Assembly: GCA_947427035.1 (NCBI GenBank)
Contig: CANEGK010000013.1
Coordinates: forward strand, 1-56,470
Length of the DNA: 56,470 nucleotides
DNA from: an uncultured Clostridium sp.
GTDB lineage: Bacteria; Bacillota; Clostridia; Oscillospirales; Butyricicoccaceae
Reading direction: 5' to 3'
Of the stretch, positions 1 to 8,275 are shown one piece after another; position 1 is the first letter of the stretch; every line of letters begins with the position of its first letter. The notes under the pieces were generated by a model that saw only the letters and a list, made by a program, of their open reading frames with translations, was not told where the DNA came from and ran no database searches. A program made the translations under genes and the position numbers.

Positions 1-2
1 AA

Positions 3-124
3 GGGGGAACTAATTTCAAACTCCTTTTGGTTCTTTTGTTCGGTTACAAAAGAACAACGAAATTCCCCTTCTCCTCCGTAGGGGGGACCTAATTTAAGAT
101 CCCTTTGGTTCTTTTTAAAAGAAC
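3..124. repeat. two imperfect direct copies of a short palindromic repeat
   Basis: Positions 3-55 and 81-124 are imperfect direct copies sharing the order: G-run, AC(C)TAATTT, then CC(T)TTTGGTTCTTTT, then AAAAGAAC. In each copy GTTCTTTT and AAAAGAAC form an inverted repeat: with a TCGGT-like loop in copy 1 and almost no loop in copy 2. Looks like a dispersed intergenic repeat family rather than a gene. Function is unknown. Confidence 0.5.
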
Positions 125-144
125 GCGGAACCCGGCTTTGCCGA

Positions 145-173
145 TTGCTTTTCGGCCGCAGGCTTGTTATACT
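145..173 (+). promoter_or_regulatory. sigma-A-type promoter of the SLH/alpha-barrel gene
   Basis: TTGCTT (145-150), a 17-nt spacer and TATACT (168-173) preceded by TG at 165-166 (extended -10). It lies about 50 nt upstream of the ATG at 225. Confidence 0.5.
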
Positions 174-224
174 AAAAACAGTGCGCCCTGTGCGCAAAAA
201 CCCTTTGAGCAGGAGGACAAACTC

Positions 225-1880
225 ATGAAGAGATTCCAACGCGCCGCGGGACTCGCGCTGGCGCTTATTCTGGTGTGTGGCGCGGCGCTGCCCGCCGCGG
301 CGGCCGGGCGCGAAACGCTGGACGCCGCCATAGAGGACACGGCCGCGGCCCTGTGCCGCACCGTCACAACGCCGCAGTTCGGCTCGGTGGGGGGAGAATG
401 GGCCGTTCTGGCGCTGGCGCGCGGCGGCTGCACAGTGCCCGACGGGTATTTTGAACGGTATTATGCCGGCATTGAAAAAGAGGTTGCGGACAGCGCCGGG
501 CAGCTGCATGACAAAAAATACACCGAATATTCCCGCCTTATCGTGACGCTGACTGCTATGGGAAAAGACGCGCGCGACGTGGGCGGCTATGACCTGACCG
601 TGCCGCTGGGCGACTATGACAAGACCGTCTGGCAGGGCATGAACGGCCCGATCTGGGCGCTGCTCGCGCTGGACAGCGGCAATTATCCTATGCCGGAAAA
701 CGAACAGGCCGCGACGCAGGCGACCCGGCAGATGTATGTCGACCGCATTTTGCAGTGCCAGTTGCCCGACGGCGGCTGGAGCCTGCGCGGCGGCACCGAT
801 TCGGCGACGGCGGCCGACGGTACGTCGGAGCCCGACGTCACCGGCATGGCGCTGCAGGCGTTGGCCAAGTATCAGGATCAGCCGGCCGTCCGGCAGGCCA
901 CCGAAGAGGCGCTCGCCTGTATGAGCGCCAAGCAGAACGCGCAGGGCGGCTTTAACAGCTGGGGGACGGTCAACGTCGAAAGCTGTGTGCAGATGCTGGT
1001 CGCATTGACCGAGCTCGGCCTTCCGCTGGACGACCCGCGGTTTGTCAAAAACGGCAGCACACTGCTTGATAACCTGCTGCGGTATTACCGCCCCGGCGCG
1101 GGCTTTGCGCATACCGAGGACGGCGGGGAGATCAATCAGATGGCCACCGAGCAGGGCCTTTACGCTATGGTGGCGGCGCAGCGTGCGCTGGACGGCAAAA
1201 ACAGCCTGTACCGCATGGACGACGCGGCGGCGTTTGCCGGCGTCAGCGGCGCGGGAAAAGGGCTGGCCGGCAAGCACGACGACGTGACCTTCCGCCCGGT
1301 GACCAAACCGGGAAAGACCTTTGACGATATTTCCGGGGAGCAGGCGCACCCCAACCAGCCGGCTATCGAGGCGCTGGCGGCGCGCGAAATCATCGACGGC
1401 AAGGGCGAGGGGCGGTTTGACCCCGACGCCGGCATGACCCGCGCGGAGTTTGCCGCCATTGTCGTGCGCGCGCTGGGACTGGAGCCCGAGCCGTGCGACG
1501 CGTTCAGCGATGTAGGCGGCCAGTGGTTTGCCCCCTATGTGGGGACGGCGTACCGCTATAAAATTGTCAACGGCAAGGGCGCGGGGATGTTTGAACCGGA
1601 GTCCGGCATCACCCGGCAGGAGGCGGCCGCGATGGTGGCGCGCGCCGCAGGGCTGTGCGGTATGGACACCACCATGGAAACGGCGGAAATCCGCAATGTG
1701 CTGGCGCAGTTCGCCGATTATGTGCAGGCCGAAAGTTGGGCCCGCGAAAGCCTGGCTTTTTGCTACAAAAGCGGGATTCTGGACGATTCGGTTTTGAATA
1801 TCGAACCGAAGGCGGAGATTCTGCGCTGCGAAATTGCCCAGATGCTGTATAATCTGTTGCGCAGCGCCAATTTGCTGTAA
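225..1880 (+). CDS. secreted alpha/alpha-barrel (prenyltransferase/terpene-cyclase-like repeat) protein with C-terminal SLH domains
   Basis: 551 aa from ATG 225, chosen because AGGAGG (211-216) precedes it and a signal peptide starts exactly there (MKRFQRAAGLALALILV..., cleavage after ALPAAAA, about residue 27). Residues ~35-350 hold repeats of the squalene-oxidase/prenyltransferase type (QLPDGGW, QNAQGGF and helices such as PIWALLALDSGNY), the fold also used by the alpha domain of intrinsic factor and transcobalamin. From ~366 to the end are three SLH units (FDDISG..., FSDVGGQWFAPYV, FADYVQAESWARE) that would bind the protein to the cell-wall polymer. The next gene, 23 nt downstream, encodes a DUF4430 domain, the beta half of the transcobalamin architecture. 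I infer a cell-surface binding protein, possibly for corrinoids; an enzymatic cyclase role is unlikely for an exported SLH protein but is not excluded. Confidence 0.85.
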   Translation: MKRFQRAAGLALALILVCGAALPAAAAGRETLDAAIEDTAAALCRTVTTPQFGSVGGEWAVLALARGGCTVPDGYFERYYAGIEKEVADSAGQLHDKKYTEYSRLIVTLTAMGKDARDVGGYDLTVPLGDYDKTVWQGMNGPIWALLALDSGNYPMPENEQAATQATRQMYVDRILQCQLPDGGWSLRGGTDSATAADGTSEPDVTGMALQALAKYQDQPAVRQATEEALACMSAKQNAQGGFNSWGTVNVESCVQMLVALTELGLPLDDPRFVKNGSTLLDNLLRYYRPGAGFAHTEDGGEINQMATEQGLYAMVAAQRALDGKNSLYRMDDAAAFAGVSGAGKGLAGKHDDVTFRPVTKPGKTFDDISGEQAHPNQPAIEALAAREIIDGKGEGRFDPDAGMTRAEFAAIVVRALGLEPEPCDAFSDVGGQWFAPYVGTAYRYKIVNGKGAGMFEPESGITRQEAAAMVARAAGLCGMDTTMETAEIRNVLAQFADYVQAESWARESLAFCYKSGILDDSVLNIEPKAEILRCEIAQMLYNLLRSANLL

Positions 1881-1903
1881 CGCGAGCGGAAAAAGGAGAG
1901 GCC

Positions 1904-2863
1904 ATGAAGCTGACCAAAGGAAAGATCATTGCCATTGCCGCCGTTGCCGTTGTCTTGGCGGCTGCGTTCTGGTACGGCGGCAGCGCGCCCGGAATGCAGG
2001 GCTGGACGGTCAAGGGCGACGAGCAACCGCCCGCAGGGCCGGCGCAGCTTCCGTCAGATGCATCGGATCAGGAGCCTGTGTCAGATCTGCCGTCTGGGGC
2101 CTCGGATGCCGCGGGCGCGCCGGACGACGGCGCTCTGCCGGCGCCAGAAGGCAGCGAGCCGGCCGGCGCGGAGCCGGGAAAACCGGAAGACAGGCCGGCC
2201 GACAAGCCTTCGGGGCTGGAAAGCCGCCCGGGCGGGACTGAGGGCGGTATGAGCGCCGAAGAAAAGGTGGCCGCGGCGGCCGAGGCGGCGAATGGAAAAC
2301 AGCCCGAAGAGCCGGGCGACCTTGACTATTCGCAGGGGCAGGGGATGGACATCAACCCCGCCACGGTCAAGGACAGATACATGACCGATCCGGTGCCCGA
2401 AGGCAGGCCCGTCCCGGTGGAGCCGGATGCGGAAAAGATCTCGGACGTGGCGCACACCTGCACATTATCGGTCCGCTGCGATACCATTTTGGATAACATG
2501 AGCTGGCTCGACCCGGAAAAGGCAGAGCTGGTGCCCGAGGACGGCGTTATTTTCGCCGCTGCATCGGTGACCTTTTACGAGGGAGAGAGCGTGTTTAACG
2601 TATTGCAGCGCGAGATGAAAAAGGCCGGAATTCATATGGAGTTTGCAAATACGCTTATGTATAATTCGGCTTATATCGAAGGGATCAACAACCTGTACGA
2701 GTTCGACTGCGGCGAGCTTTCGGGCTGGCTGTACAAGGTCAACGACTGGTTCCCCAACTACGGCAGTTCGCGCTATCAGCTGCAGGACGGCGACGTGGTC
2801 GAGTGGGTGTACACCTGTAACCTCGGCGTCGATGTGGGCGGCGCCTATTCAGCAGGGAATTGA
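1904..2863 (+). CDS. membrane-anchored DUF4430 (transcobalamin-like C-terminal) domain protein
   Basis: 319 aa with AAAGGAGAGG just before ATG 1904. Residues ~8-24 form one hydrophobic segment (IIAIAAVAVVLAAAFWYGG), a signal anchor without a lipobox Cys. Residues ~35-170 are a low-complexity Pro/Glu/Gly/Ala-rich linker suited to spanning the wall. The C-terminal ~130 residues match DUF4430: a Cys-containing strand, FYEGESVFNVLQREMKKAG, the Asn-Gly region around NNLYEF, then SGWLYKVNDWFPNYGSS and GDVVEWVYT. This domain is the bacterial relative of the transcobalamin/intrinsic-factor beta domain. It follows the alpha-barrel/SLH gene and ends at a clear terminator, so the two form one operon. 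Ligand unknown; corrinoid binding is inferred from architecture only. Confidence 0.8.
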   Translation: MKLTKGKIIAIAAVAVVLAAAFWYGGSAPGMQGWTVKGDEQPPAGPAQLPSDASDQEPVSDLPSGASDAAGAPDDGALPAPEGSEPAGAEPGKPEDRPADKPSGLESRPGGTEGGMSAEEKVAAAAEAANGKQPEEPGDLDYSQGQGMDINPATVKDRYMTDPVPEGRPVPVEPDAEKISDVAHTCTLSVRCDTILDNMSWLDPEKAELVPEDGVIFAAASVTFYEGESVFNVLQREMKKAGIHMEFANTLMYNSAYIEGINNLYEFDCGELSGWLYKVNDWFPNYGSSRYQLQDGDVVEWVYTCNLGVDVGGAYSAGN

Positions 2864-2872
2864 CAGAGAACA

Positions 2873-2903
2873 AAAAGCAGGATGCGAAAGCGTCCTGCTT
2901 TTT
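2873..2903 (+). terminator. intrinsic terminator after the DUF4430 gene
   Basis: AGCAGGA / TCCTGCT stem around TGCGAAAGCG, followed by six T residues. Confidence 0.8.
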
Positions 2904-3056
2904 TGTGCCTTAAACCGGTCAGACAGCCGGGAAAGAAGGATTCCTGAAGGCTTTGCAGCGCTTCTTCGGGCAGCGGCGCCCGGTGAAAGGACAGCGCAAA
3001 GAGAAGAAGACACACGTAAAGGGATAGGGCATAATGGCCCGCGCGGCGCAGGCAGT

Positions 3057-4514
3057 TCATGATCTGTCTGCCCGCGCCCCGGACAGCGCGGGGACAAACG
3101 TGCTCCAACCGCTGCCGCCCCGCAGCTCCATATCCCGGTCATCCGAAAGGGTAAAAGAGTAGACCGGCTGGCGAAACCCCTTGCTGTCGGCCAGGTATTC
3201 CAGCGTGCAGGCCGTGACCCGAACCCGATTGGGGGTCAGATAGTCAAACATGGGCACATCCCGCCAGGAAAACCTGCCTGCGCAGAGATGGTCATATGCC
3301 TCCTGGGAAGAGAGTACAGCGGCATTTCCGCAGAGGGTGCTGACAGAGAGTGTGTTGTCTACTTTATAAAGAATGCCGCCATCCGCAACCCGGCAGGCGA
3401 GTTCGCCGGCAGTAAGCACGCCATCTTTCACGGCACACTCCGCCCGAAAGGCGTACCCACCCTTTTTCGCGTCCACAATAACGAACTGCGCCGCGGCGGG
3501 CACGGCAATGCCCCGCGTCTCCAAGGCAATGCGGAGTTCATCTTCTGTAATCGCCCCGCCTTTTTCGCTGGAGCGCAGGCCGCTGTCCACCCGATAGTCG
3601 GTATATTCATAGGAACGGTCATGATAATTCACCCAAAGGCTATAAGTGCTGTGATCGGAATAGAAGGTAGTATCGTCGTAATACACCACATCACGCGCAA
3701 AGTCAATCTCTGCCCCCTGCTGCCTGAGAAATTCCACGGCGAAAGCATCGCAGCTCTCTTTGGTAAAAGGTTCTGTCCAGTACACCCCGGACGGCCCCGG
3801 CTCGTCGGACAACGCACATTCCTGTAACCACTCCACTCCTTTGGTGTGGGCGGCGTAGATTGGCGCGTCTGCCAGGTTGCCGTAGGGTTGGAAACGGTAA
3901 ACGAGGAACACGCCCGCCAACGCGATGCCGGATAACACGGGGAGGGCAGCATAGGCGCCGGCAGATTTCCACCGTTTCCCCGCCAGGCTGGCGAACAGCA
4001 TATACAGACAGTACCCCAGCATGGCTCCCAGGGTGTTGCAGAGCAGATCGTCGATGTCGGCCTGCCCCCGGCCAAAGCTGTACTGGAGCGCTTCAATTAT
4101 AAGAGACGTTCCCGCCCCTGCTGCCAGCGTCCAATACCACCGCCGAAAGGGTTTGGCCGCCAGGGGGAGCAGCACGCCCAAAGGAACAAACATGGCGATG
4201 TTCAGCAGGGGGTTCAGCCAGACCTTGAGAGTAAATTGATTCCACGCTTCCCAAAAGGCTAAAAACGGGCGGAGCTGGACGTCTGTCCGAAACCCGCTCT
4301 CCATGCGGTTCATCAGGGTGACGGCAGCCAGACCGCTCACATAGCATAGCAGCAGCAAAACGGCCGCGGCCTGTCCTTTGGAAGAATGCGCCCCGTCCTG
4401 GCGGTGCTTCCGGTTCAGCAGGACCAAAAGCACCGCTCCCGCCGCCAAACCAATCAAAGCAGGGGGAATAGCCTGCCGGAATATAGAAAAAACGGTGCTG
4501 ATGAAATCATGCAT
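3057..4514 (-). CDS. VanZ-family membrane protein with a large C-terminal extracytoplasmic domain
   Basis: 485 aa, ATG at 4514 preceded on its strand by AGGAGG. The N-terminal ~180 residues contain about five hydrophobic helices and the VanZ core: the RPF..FWEAW region, NPLLNIAMFVPLGVLLPL, SLIIEALQYSFGRGQADIDDLLCNTLGAMLGY, then LFASL. VanZ-like proteins were named from the teicoplanin-resistance element but most have no known role. Another helix (~195-212) is followed by ~270 residues of soluble sequence with many aromatic and Asp residues, which I do not recognise; this makes it more than twice the length of a simple VanZ protein. Monocistronic, with its own promoter. No vanHAX genes are nearby, so glycopeptide resistance should not be inferred. 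Confidence 0.75.
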   Translation of the reverse strand: MHDFISTVFSIFRQAIPPALIGLAAGAVLLVLLNRKHRQDGAHSSKGQAAAVLLLLCYVSGLAAVTLMNRMESGFRTDVQLRPFLAFWEAWNQFTLKVWLNPLLNIAMFVPLGVLLPLAAKPFRRWYWTLAAGAGTSLIIEALQYSFGRGQADIDDLLCNTLGAMLGYCLYMLFASLAGKRWKSAGAYAALPVLSGIALAGVFLVYRFQPYGNLADAPIYAAHTKGVEWLQECALSDEPGPSGVYWTEPFTKESCDAFAVEFLRQQGAEIDFARDVVYYDDTTFYSDHSTYSLWVNYHDRSYEYTDYRVDSGLRSSEKGGAITEDELRIALETRGIAVPAAAQFVIVDAKKGGYAFRAECAVKDGVLTAGELACRVADGGILYKVDNTLSVSTLCGNAAVLSSQEAYDHLCAGRFSWRDVPMFDYLTPNRVRVTACTLEYLADSKGFRQPVYSFTLSDDRDMELRGGSGWSTFVPALSGARADRS

Positions 4515-4550
4515 AGAGAACGCGCCTCCTTTTTGTCTCGAAACACAATC

Positions 4551-4577
4551 AGTATAGCATAGCTTTTTGTGATATGG
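4551..4577 (-). promoter_or_regulatory. probable extended -10 promoter of the VanZ-family gene
   Basis: Reading the minus strand, TGCTATACT (plus 4551-4559) is an extended -10; no good -35 is visible. The remaining bases of 4560-4808 hold no gene that I can support. Confidence 0.4.
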
Positions 4578-4808
4578 AACAGAGAAGGATACGCCGCCCC
4601 GCCTTTGCTGTCAGGCCCAGGTTATTGTTACGAGGTATGGAGTGAGAAACCCGCGGTGCACAGCGCGCATAGAATGTGGTGCCCTGCTGTGCTGTTCAGC
4701 GGCGCAAACCGGAATGGCCAAGCCGTGCCTTTGCGGCGGTACGGCGTCCGGGGCACGGCAGCGGGGCATTGTGCGAGCATAACGAAAACCGCGAAGGAGG
4801 AAGCTGAA

Positions 4809-5560
4809 TTGAGAGCCATTGCAACCAGAAAGCAGCCGGTGTACACGGCGTCCGGGGCTGTAGAAAGCGGCCGGTATATCGACAAAAACGACCGCTGCGA
4901 GATCGGGGGCATCACCCAAAACCTGCTGATCCCCATCACTTATCCGGCAGGCGGCGGAACCCGGCAGGCCTATGTGAGGTCGCTCGAGGGTTTTATCCAG
5001 GGGTAGTCTACAACCAGCGGGACTACCCCAATATCAAATACCCCAGCAAGCAATATCCCGGCGCTACCGTCGCGACATCGGGCTGCGGGCCGGTGTGTGC
5101 CGCCGTCCTCGTCGAAACGCTGACGAATGAGCGCTTTCCCCCGGAAAAAGCCGCAGATTTTGCCATCAGAAACGGCGCGCGCGTCAGTACGGGTACTGAT
5201 ATGAACGTGCTTTCCAAAGCGCTGAGCCGGACCTTTGGATTGAAGGTGACGAAAACCGACAGGGCAGCAGCGCTGCTGGAAGCGCTGAAGCAAGGGAGCA
5301 TCGCGGTGGCCAACGTCGGCGGCGACCGTCCGGGGTATCGGGGCGTATTTTCCGACGGCGGGCATTATGTCATCGTCTTCGGCATTGCACCTGACGGCCG
5401 GCTGGTGATAGCCGATCCGTACCGCTACGCAGGCAAATACGAAAAATCCTACCGGAAGACGGTTGAAGTGGCGGGCAGCCTGCTGTACGCCGCGCCAGGC
5501 GTGCTTGATAAGGACGCGGAAAACCGCAGCCCGCGGTATACCATTTTCGCCGGCCGCTGA
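4809..5560 (+). pseudogene. C39-like cysteine peptidase with N-terminal SH3-like segment, frameshifted
   Basis: A perfect AAGGAGG (4795-4801) lies 8 nt before TTG 4809, the likely start. Frame 1 reads an SH3b-like segment of ~65 residues ending SLEGFIQG and a TAG at 5004-5006. The peptidase continues in another frame from 5003: VVYNQRDYP, then TSGCGPVCAAVLVE (catalytic Cys), GTDMNVL, GGHYVIVFG (catalytic His) and IADPY (Asp), ending at 5560. Adding one G to the GGGG run at 5000-5003 would fuse both parts into one ~250-aa protein. No signal peptide is visible, so a cytosolic or leaderless form, or an earlier lost N-terminus, is possible. Either a genuine inactivating single-base loss or a sequencing error in a homopolymer. 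The catalytic residues are intact. Confidence 0.7.
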
Positions 5561-5562
5561 CA

Positions 5563-5606
5563 AAAAAATCGGCACCCCCCCGGAAAGCCCAGGCTTTCCG
5601 GGGGGT
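5563..5606 (-). terminator. terminator of the tRNA-Leu gene
   Basis: 14-bp inverted repeat (5576-5589 with 5592-5605; arms CCCCCCGGAAAGCC and GGCTTTCCGGGGGG). Read on the minus strand it is followed by a T7 run (plus A-run 5562-5568), directly after the tRNA 3' end. Confidence 0.8.
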
Positions 5607-5616
5607 TGCCTTTCAA

Positions 5617-5703
5617 TGGTGCTGGTGACCGGGATCGAACCGGTACGAGTGTTACCTCACGGGATTTTAAGTCCCGGGCGTCTGCCTGTTCCGCCACACC
5701 AGC
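5617..5703 (-). tRNA. tRNA-Leu (anticodon UAA)
   Basis: 87-nt cloverleaf on the minus strand. Acceptor arms GCTGGTG (5' end at 5703) and CACCAGC pair over 7 bp; the discriminator A and an encoded CCA end at 5617. The anticodon loop reads CTTAAAA between CGGGA and TCCCG, giving UAA. The long variable arm and GGTTCGATCC T-loop fit a class II leucine tRNA. A terminator follows. Confidence 0.93.
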
Positions 5704-5778
5704 GCGTCAAACTGTATAACAGTATAGCACGGCTTTCCCTCTTCCGTCAACTGCGCCGCAAGACGTTAAAAAATGATG

Positions 5779-5808
5779 TTGTATTTTCATACAAAGGTGT
5801 GATACTAT
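5779..5808 (+). promoter_or_regulatory. promoter of the YeiH-family exporter gene
   Basis: TTGTAT (5779-5784), 18-nt spacer, TACTAT (5803-5808). Confidence 0.45.
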
Positions 5809-5883
5809 TAAAAACGCCTGTTGCAGACAAGCTGCTTTGCGTCTGCGCTGCGGCGGAATACAGACATGGGGGTATCGGGGGAT

Positions 5884-6924
5884 ATGCAGGACAGAACAAA
5901 ATCAATGCTGAAGATTGTGCCCGGCTTTGCGGTGGCAGTGGCCATTGCGCTGGTCTCACGGTTTATCGAAGGGCTGCTGCCCATTCATTTAATCGGCGCG
6001 TCGGTCATCGCGCTTTTTATCGGCATGGCGGTCAACGCCTTCTGGCGGCCGGCTGCGCTTGCGCCGGGGCTGACGTTTACGTCCAAAAAGGTGCTCAAGT
6101 TCGCCATCATCCTGCTGGGCGCGTCGCTCAGCGTCGGCACCATTCTGACGGTGGGGCGCATGTCGCTGACCGTTATGTGCTTCACTTTGCTGGCCTGCTT
6201 TGGCGTCGGCTATCCGGTGGGCAGGGCGCTGGGGCTCAACTGGCGGCTTTCCAACCTGATTTCGGCGGGCACCGGTATCTGCGGCGGCTCGGCCATCGCG
6301 GCCATCGCCCCTGTCATCGACGCAGAGGACAGCGACATTGCTTACGCCATGTCGGCCACCTTTCTGTTCGATATGGCGATGATCGTGCTGTTCCCTATCA
6401 TGGGGCGCTGGCTGAACCTGAGCGACATGGCCTATGGCCTGTGGTCGGGCACCGCCGTCAACGACACCTCGAGCGTCGTCGCGGCCGGGTACGCCTTCAG
6501 TGAAGCGGCGGGCGACTTCGCCACCATGGTCAAGCTGACGCGGACCCTGTCCATTATTCCGACAGTTCTTGTGTTCGCTTTTATCAACATCCGGCTTAAA
6601 CAAAAGCAGGCGGCAGCGCAGGGCGGCGAATCTGCCGCTGTCGGCGGAAAGGTCAGCTTCCGCTCGCTGTTCCCGTGGTTTATCGTCGGCTTTGTCGGCC
6701 TGGCCGCCGTCAACAGCTTTGGCGTCATCCCCGCATCGGTGTCGCACGGGGCAAAGGAGCTGAGCAAGTTTCTGATGGTGGCGGCGCTGGCAGCCATCGG
6801 GCTCAACACCAGCTTTAAAGAAATGAAAAAGTCGGGCGTGGCGCCCATGCTGCACGGGTTTATTATCTCGGCCCTTGTCGTGGTCGTCGCCATCACCGTC
6901 GAATACTGCATGGGAATTGTATGA
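5884..6924 (+). CDS. YeiH/UPF0324-family putative sulfate exporter
   Basis: 346 aa from ATG 5884; in-frame ATG 5866 and an earlier start at 5821 exist, but the GGGGG run ahead of 5884 and the predicted first helix favour it. About ten hydrophobic helices fill the protein. Family landmarks are visible: LKFAIILLGASLSVG, GTGICGGSAIAAIAPVI, FLFDMAMIVLFPIMGRWL, SGTAVNDTSSVVAAGYAFS and the C-terminal VAALAAIGLNTSF. The Pfam family (Cons_hypoth698) is annotated as putative sulfate/sulfonate exporters in taurine and sulfoacetate degraders, though the substrate is rarely proven. Single gene with its own promoter and a downstream hairpin; the neighbours do not indicate the substrate. Confidence 0.88.
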   Translation: MQDRTKSMLKIVPGFAVAVAIALVSRFIEGLLPIHLIGASVIALFIGMAVNAFWRPAALAPGLTFTSKKVLKFAIILLGASLSVGTILTVGRMSLTVMCFTLLACFGVGYPVGRALGLNWRLSNLISAGTGICGGSAIAAIAPVIDAEDSDIAYAMSATFLFDMAMIVLFPIMGRWLNLSDMAYGLWSGTAVNDTSSVVAAGYAFSEAAGDFATMVKLTRTLSIIPTVLVFAFINIRLKQKQAAAQGGESAAVGGKVSFRSLFPWFIVGFVGLAAVNSFGVIPASVSHGAKELSKFLMVAALAAIGLNTSFKEMKKSGVAPMLHGFIISALVVVVAITVEYCMGIV

Positions 6925-6947
6925 TCCTCGAATGCTCATGATGCAAT

Positions 6948-6985
6948 CGGCCCCGCCGGGAAAGCTTACAGTCCCGGCGGGGCCG
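6948..6985 (+). terminator. strong hairpin after the YeiH-family gene
   Basis: 14-bp perfect stem, CGGCCCCGCCGGGA (6948-6961) with TCCCGGCGGGGCCG (6972-6985). There is no T-run, so termination is probable rather than certain. Confidence 0.55.
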
Positions 6986-7139
6986 TATGGCATTTAAAAC
7001 CAGTAATGGAAAATGTATTCTAAAATTCTATATTTTCCCTAAAAAGCGCTGCGCCGGCTCGTTTAAAGATCGGGCCCGGTTTTGTCAAAAATGCCGGATT
7101 GGGGCAAAAAATCGGGCTGGACGGCCGTGTTTTCTGCCC

Positions 7140-7167
7140 TTGACACCGAAATGCCGGGTATGATATT
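7140..7167 (+). promoter_or_regulatory. likely promoter of the zinc-ribbon membrane protein gene
   Basis: Consensus TTGACA at 7140-7145, with GATATT at 7162-7167 (16-nt spacer) as the best-spaced -10. Confidence 0.4.
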
Positions 7168-7246
7168 TTTATGTAAGTATCGTCGGTATGGCGGTCAAAG
7201 GCGCGGCGCATAGAAAGCCCGCTAAATGGTTTTTGGAGGGAATGGT

Positions 7247-8221
7247 ATGAACTTTCGGGACTTTTCATCCATCATGCAGCAAAAGGGCCTGCGCGTTGTG
7301 GGGCATGAAGCCTATGGGCTGGTAGGCAATTACCCTGTTTCGGCCCGGCTCAACAACGGGAAATCGGGGAACATGGTGCAAGTCGCCTTTGCACTGCGCC
7401 CCGATCAGGCGAAAGAGTACAGCAAAGCTCTGCAAAAAACGTGTAAGGAAGGTATGAAAAAGGTGGGCGGCGCCATCGCGGGCAGCGAAGCGCTGGTCAT
7501 TTCTCTGCCGGCCAAAAAGGCAGACCTGGACAGCCGTTATGACACGATGACCCAGGTCGTGCTGCCGGCCATGCAGGAATACGGCATACTCCCGCCCGAC
7601 ACCTGCCCGGTGTGCAATCAGACCGGCTGCGACTGCTACGCGGCGGTCAAGGGCCATTACCGCGCGGTGCACCGCCGCTGCCTTGACCAGGTGCGCGACA
7701 AGGTGGGCGCGGAAATCGAGCGCAACGAAACACAGGGCAACTACGCTCTGGGTATTGTGGGCGCGCTGCTCGGCGGCATCATCGCCGCGGTGCCCACCAT
7801 TTTGACCATCTGGTTCCTCGAGCGCATTTACAGCCTGCTGTACGCGCTCATCCCGCTCGGCGCCTATTTCGGCTACCAGAAGCTGGGCGGCAAAATGAAC
7901 CGTGTTTCCGTTGTCGTCACCTGTGTGCTGTCGGTGCTCATCGGCGTTTTGATTGACCCGGTCATCATCGCCATCAGCCTCGCGCAGGAAGGCATACCGC
8001 TTTCGCTGATGCCCATGCTGTTTAAGGACGACGAGTTCATGCGCCTGATGGTGCCTGAAATGGTCAAGTCGCTGCTCTTTGTTGCGTTGGGCATCTTCAT
8101 TGTCTGGTCCAAAATCAGCCGTACCTCGGGCCACCAGGCACAGAGCGTCGAGCAGATGATGGAAACGGTGCAGGCCATCCCCGGCGCTGCCGTTCAGGAG
8201 CAGGAACAGAACGCACAGTAA
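7247..8221 (+). CDS. zinc-ribbon-containing integral membrane protein of unknown function
   Basis: 324 aa from ATG 7247 (TTGGAGGG at 7233-7240; the upstream in-frame start lacks an RBS). Residues ~1-115 are soluble. Residues ~120-130 (CPVCNQTGCDC) form a Cys-rich knuckle likely to bind zinc. A charged stretch follows (RCLDQVRDKVGAEIERNE), then five or six hydrophobic helices (ALGIVGALLGGIIAAVPTIL, LLYALIPLGAYFGY, VVVTCVLSVLIGVLID, MVKSLLFVALGIFIVW). The Gln-rich tail (QEQEQNAQ) is probably cytosolic. I do not recognise the family with certainty; such proteins are common conserved hypotheticals in Clostridia. Transcribed alone, between a TTGACA promoter and a bidirectional terminator. Confidence 0.7.
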   Translation: MNFRDFSSIMQQKGLRVVGHEAYGLVGNYPVSARLNNGKSGNMVQVAFALRPDQAKEYSKALQKTCKEGMKKVGGAIAGSEALVISLPAKKADLDSRYDTMTQVVLPAMQEYGILPPDTCPVCNQTGCDCYAAVKGHYRAVHRRCLDQVRDKVGAEIERNETQGNYALGIVGALLGGIIAAVPTILTIWFLERIYSLLYALIPLGAYFGYQKLGGKMNRVSVVVTCVLSVLIGVLIDPVIIAISLAQEGIPLSLMPMLFKDDEFMRLMVPEMVKSLLFVALGIFIVWSKISRTSGHQAQSVEQMMETVQAIPGAAVQEQEQNAQ

Positions 8222-8236
8222 TCGGCAAATTTTACT

Positions 8237-8275
8237 TAAAAACGGACGGGAAGCCGCGGCTTTCCGTCCGTTTTG
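8237..8275. terminator. bidirectional terminator between convergent genes
   Basis: A-run, ACGGACGG.AAGCC / GGCTT.CCGTCCGT stem and T-run; it can serve both the membrane-protein gene (plus) and the GyrI-like gene (minus). Confidence 0.8.

Noticed and set aside
3057-4514. Vancomycin/teicoplanin resistance locus
   Set aside because: Only a VanZ-family protein is present; no vanH, vanA/B, vanX or vanRS genes lie nearby.
5463-6503. Plus-strand 346-codon frame crossing the tRNA and the YeiH gene
   Set aside because: It runs through a tRNA and terminator and overlaps a clear transporter gene in another frame.
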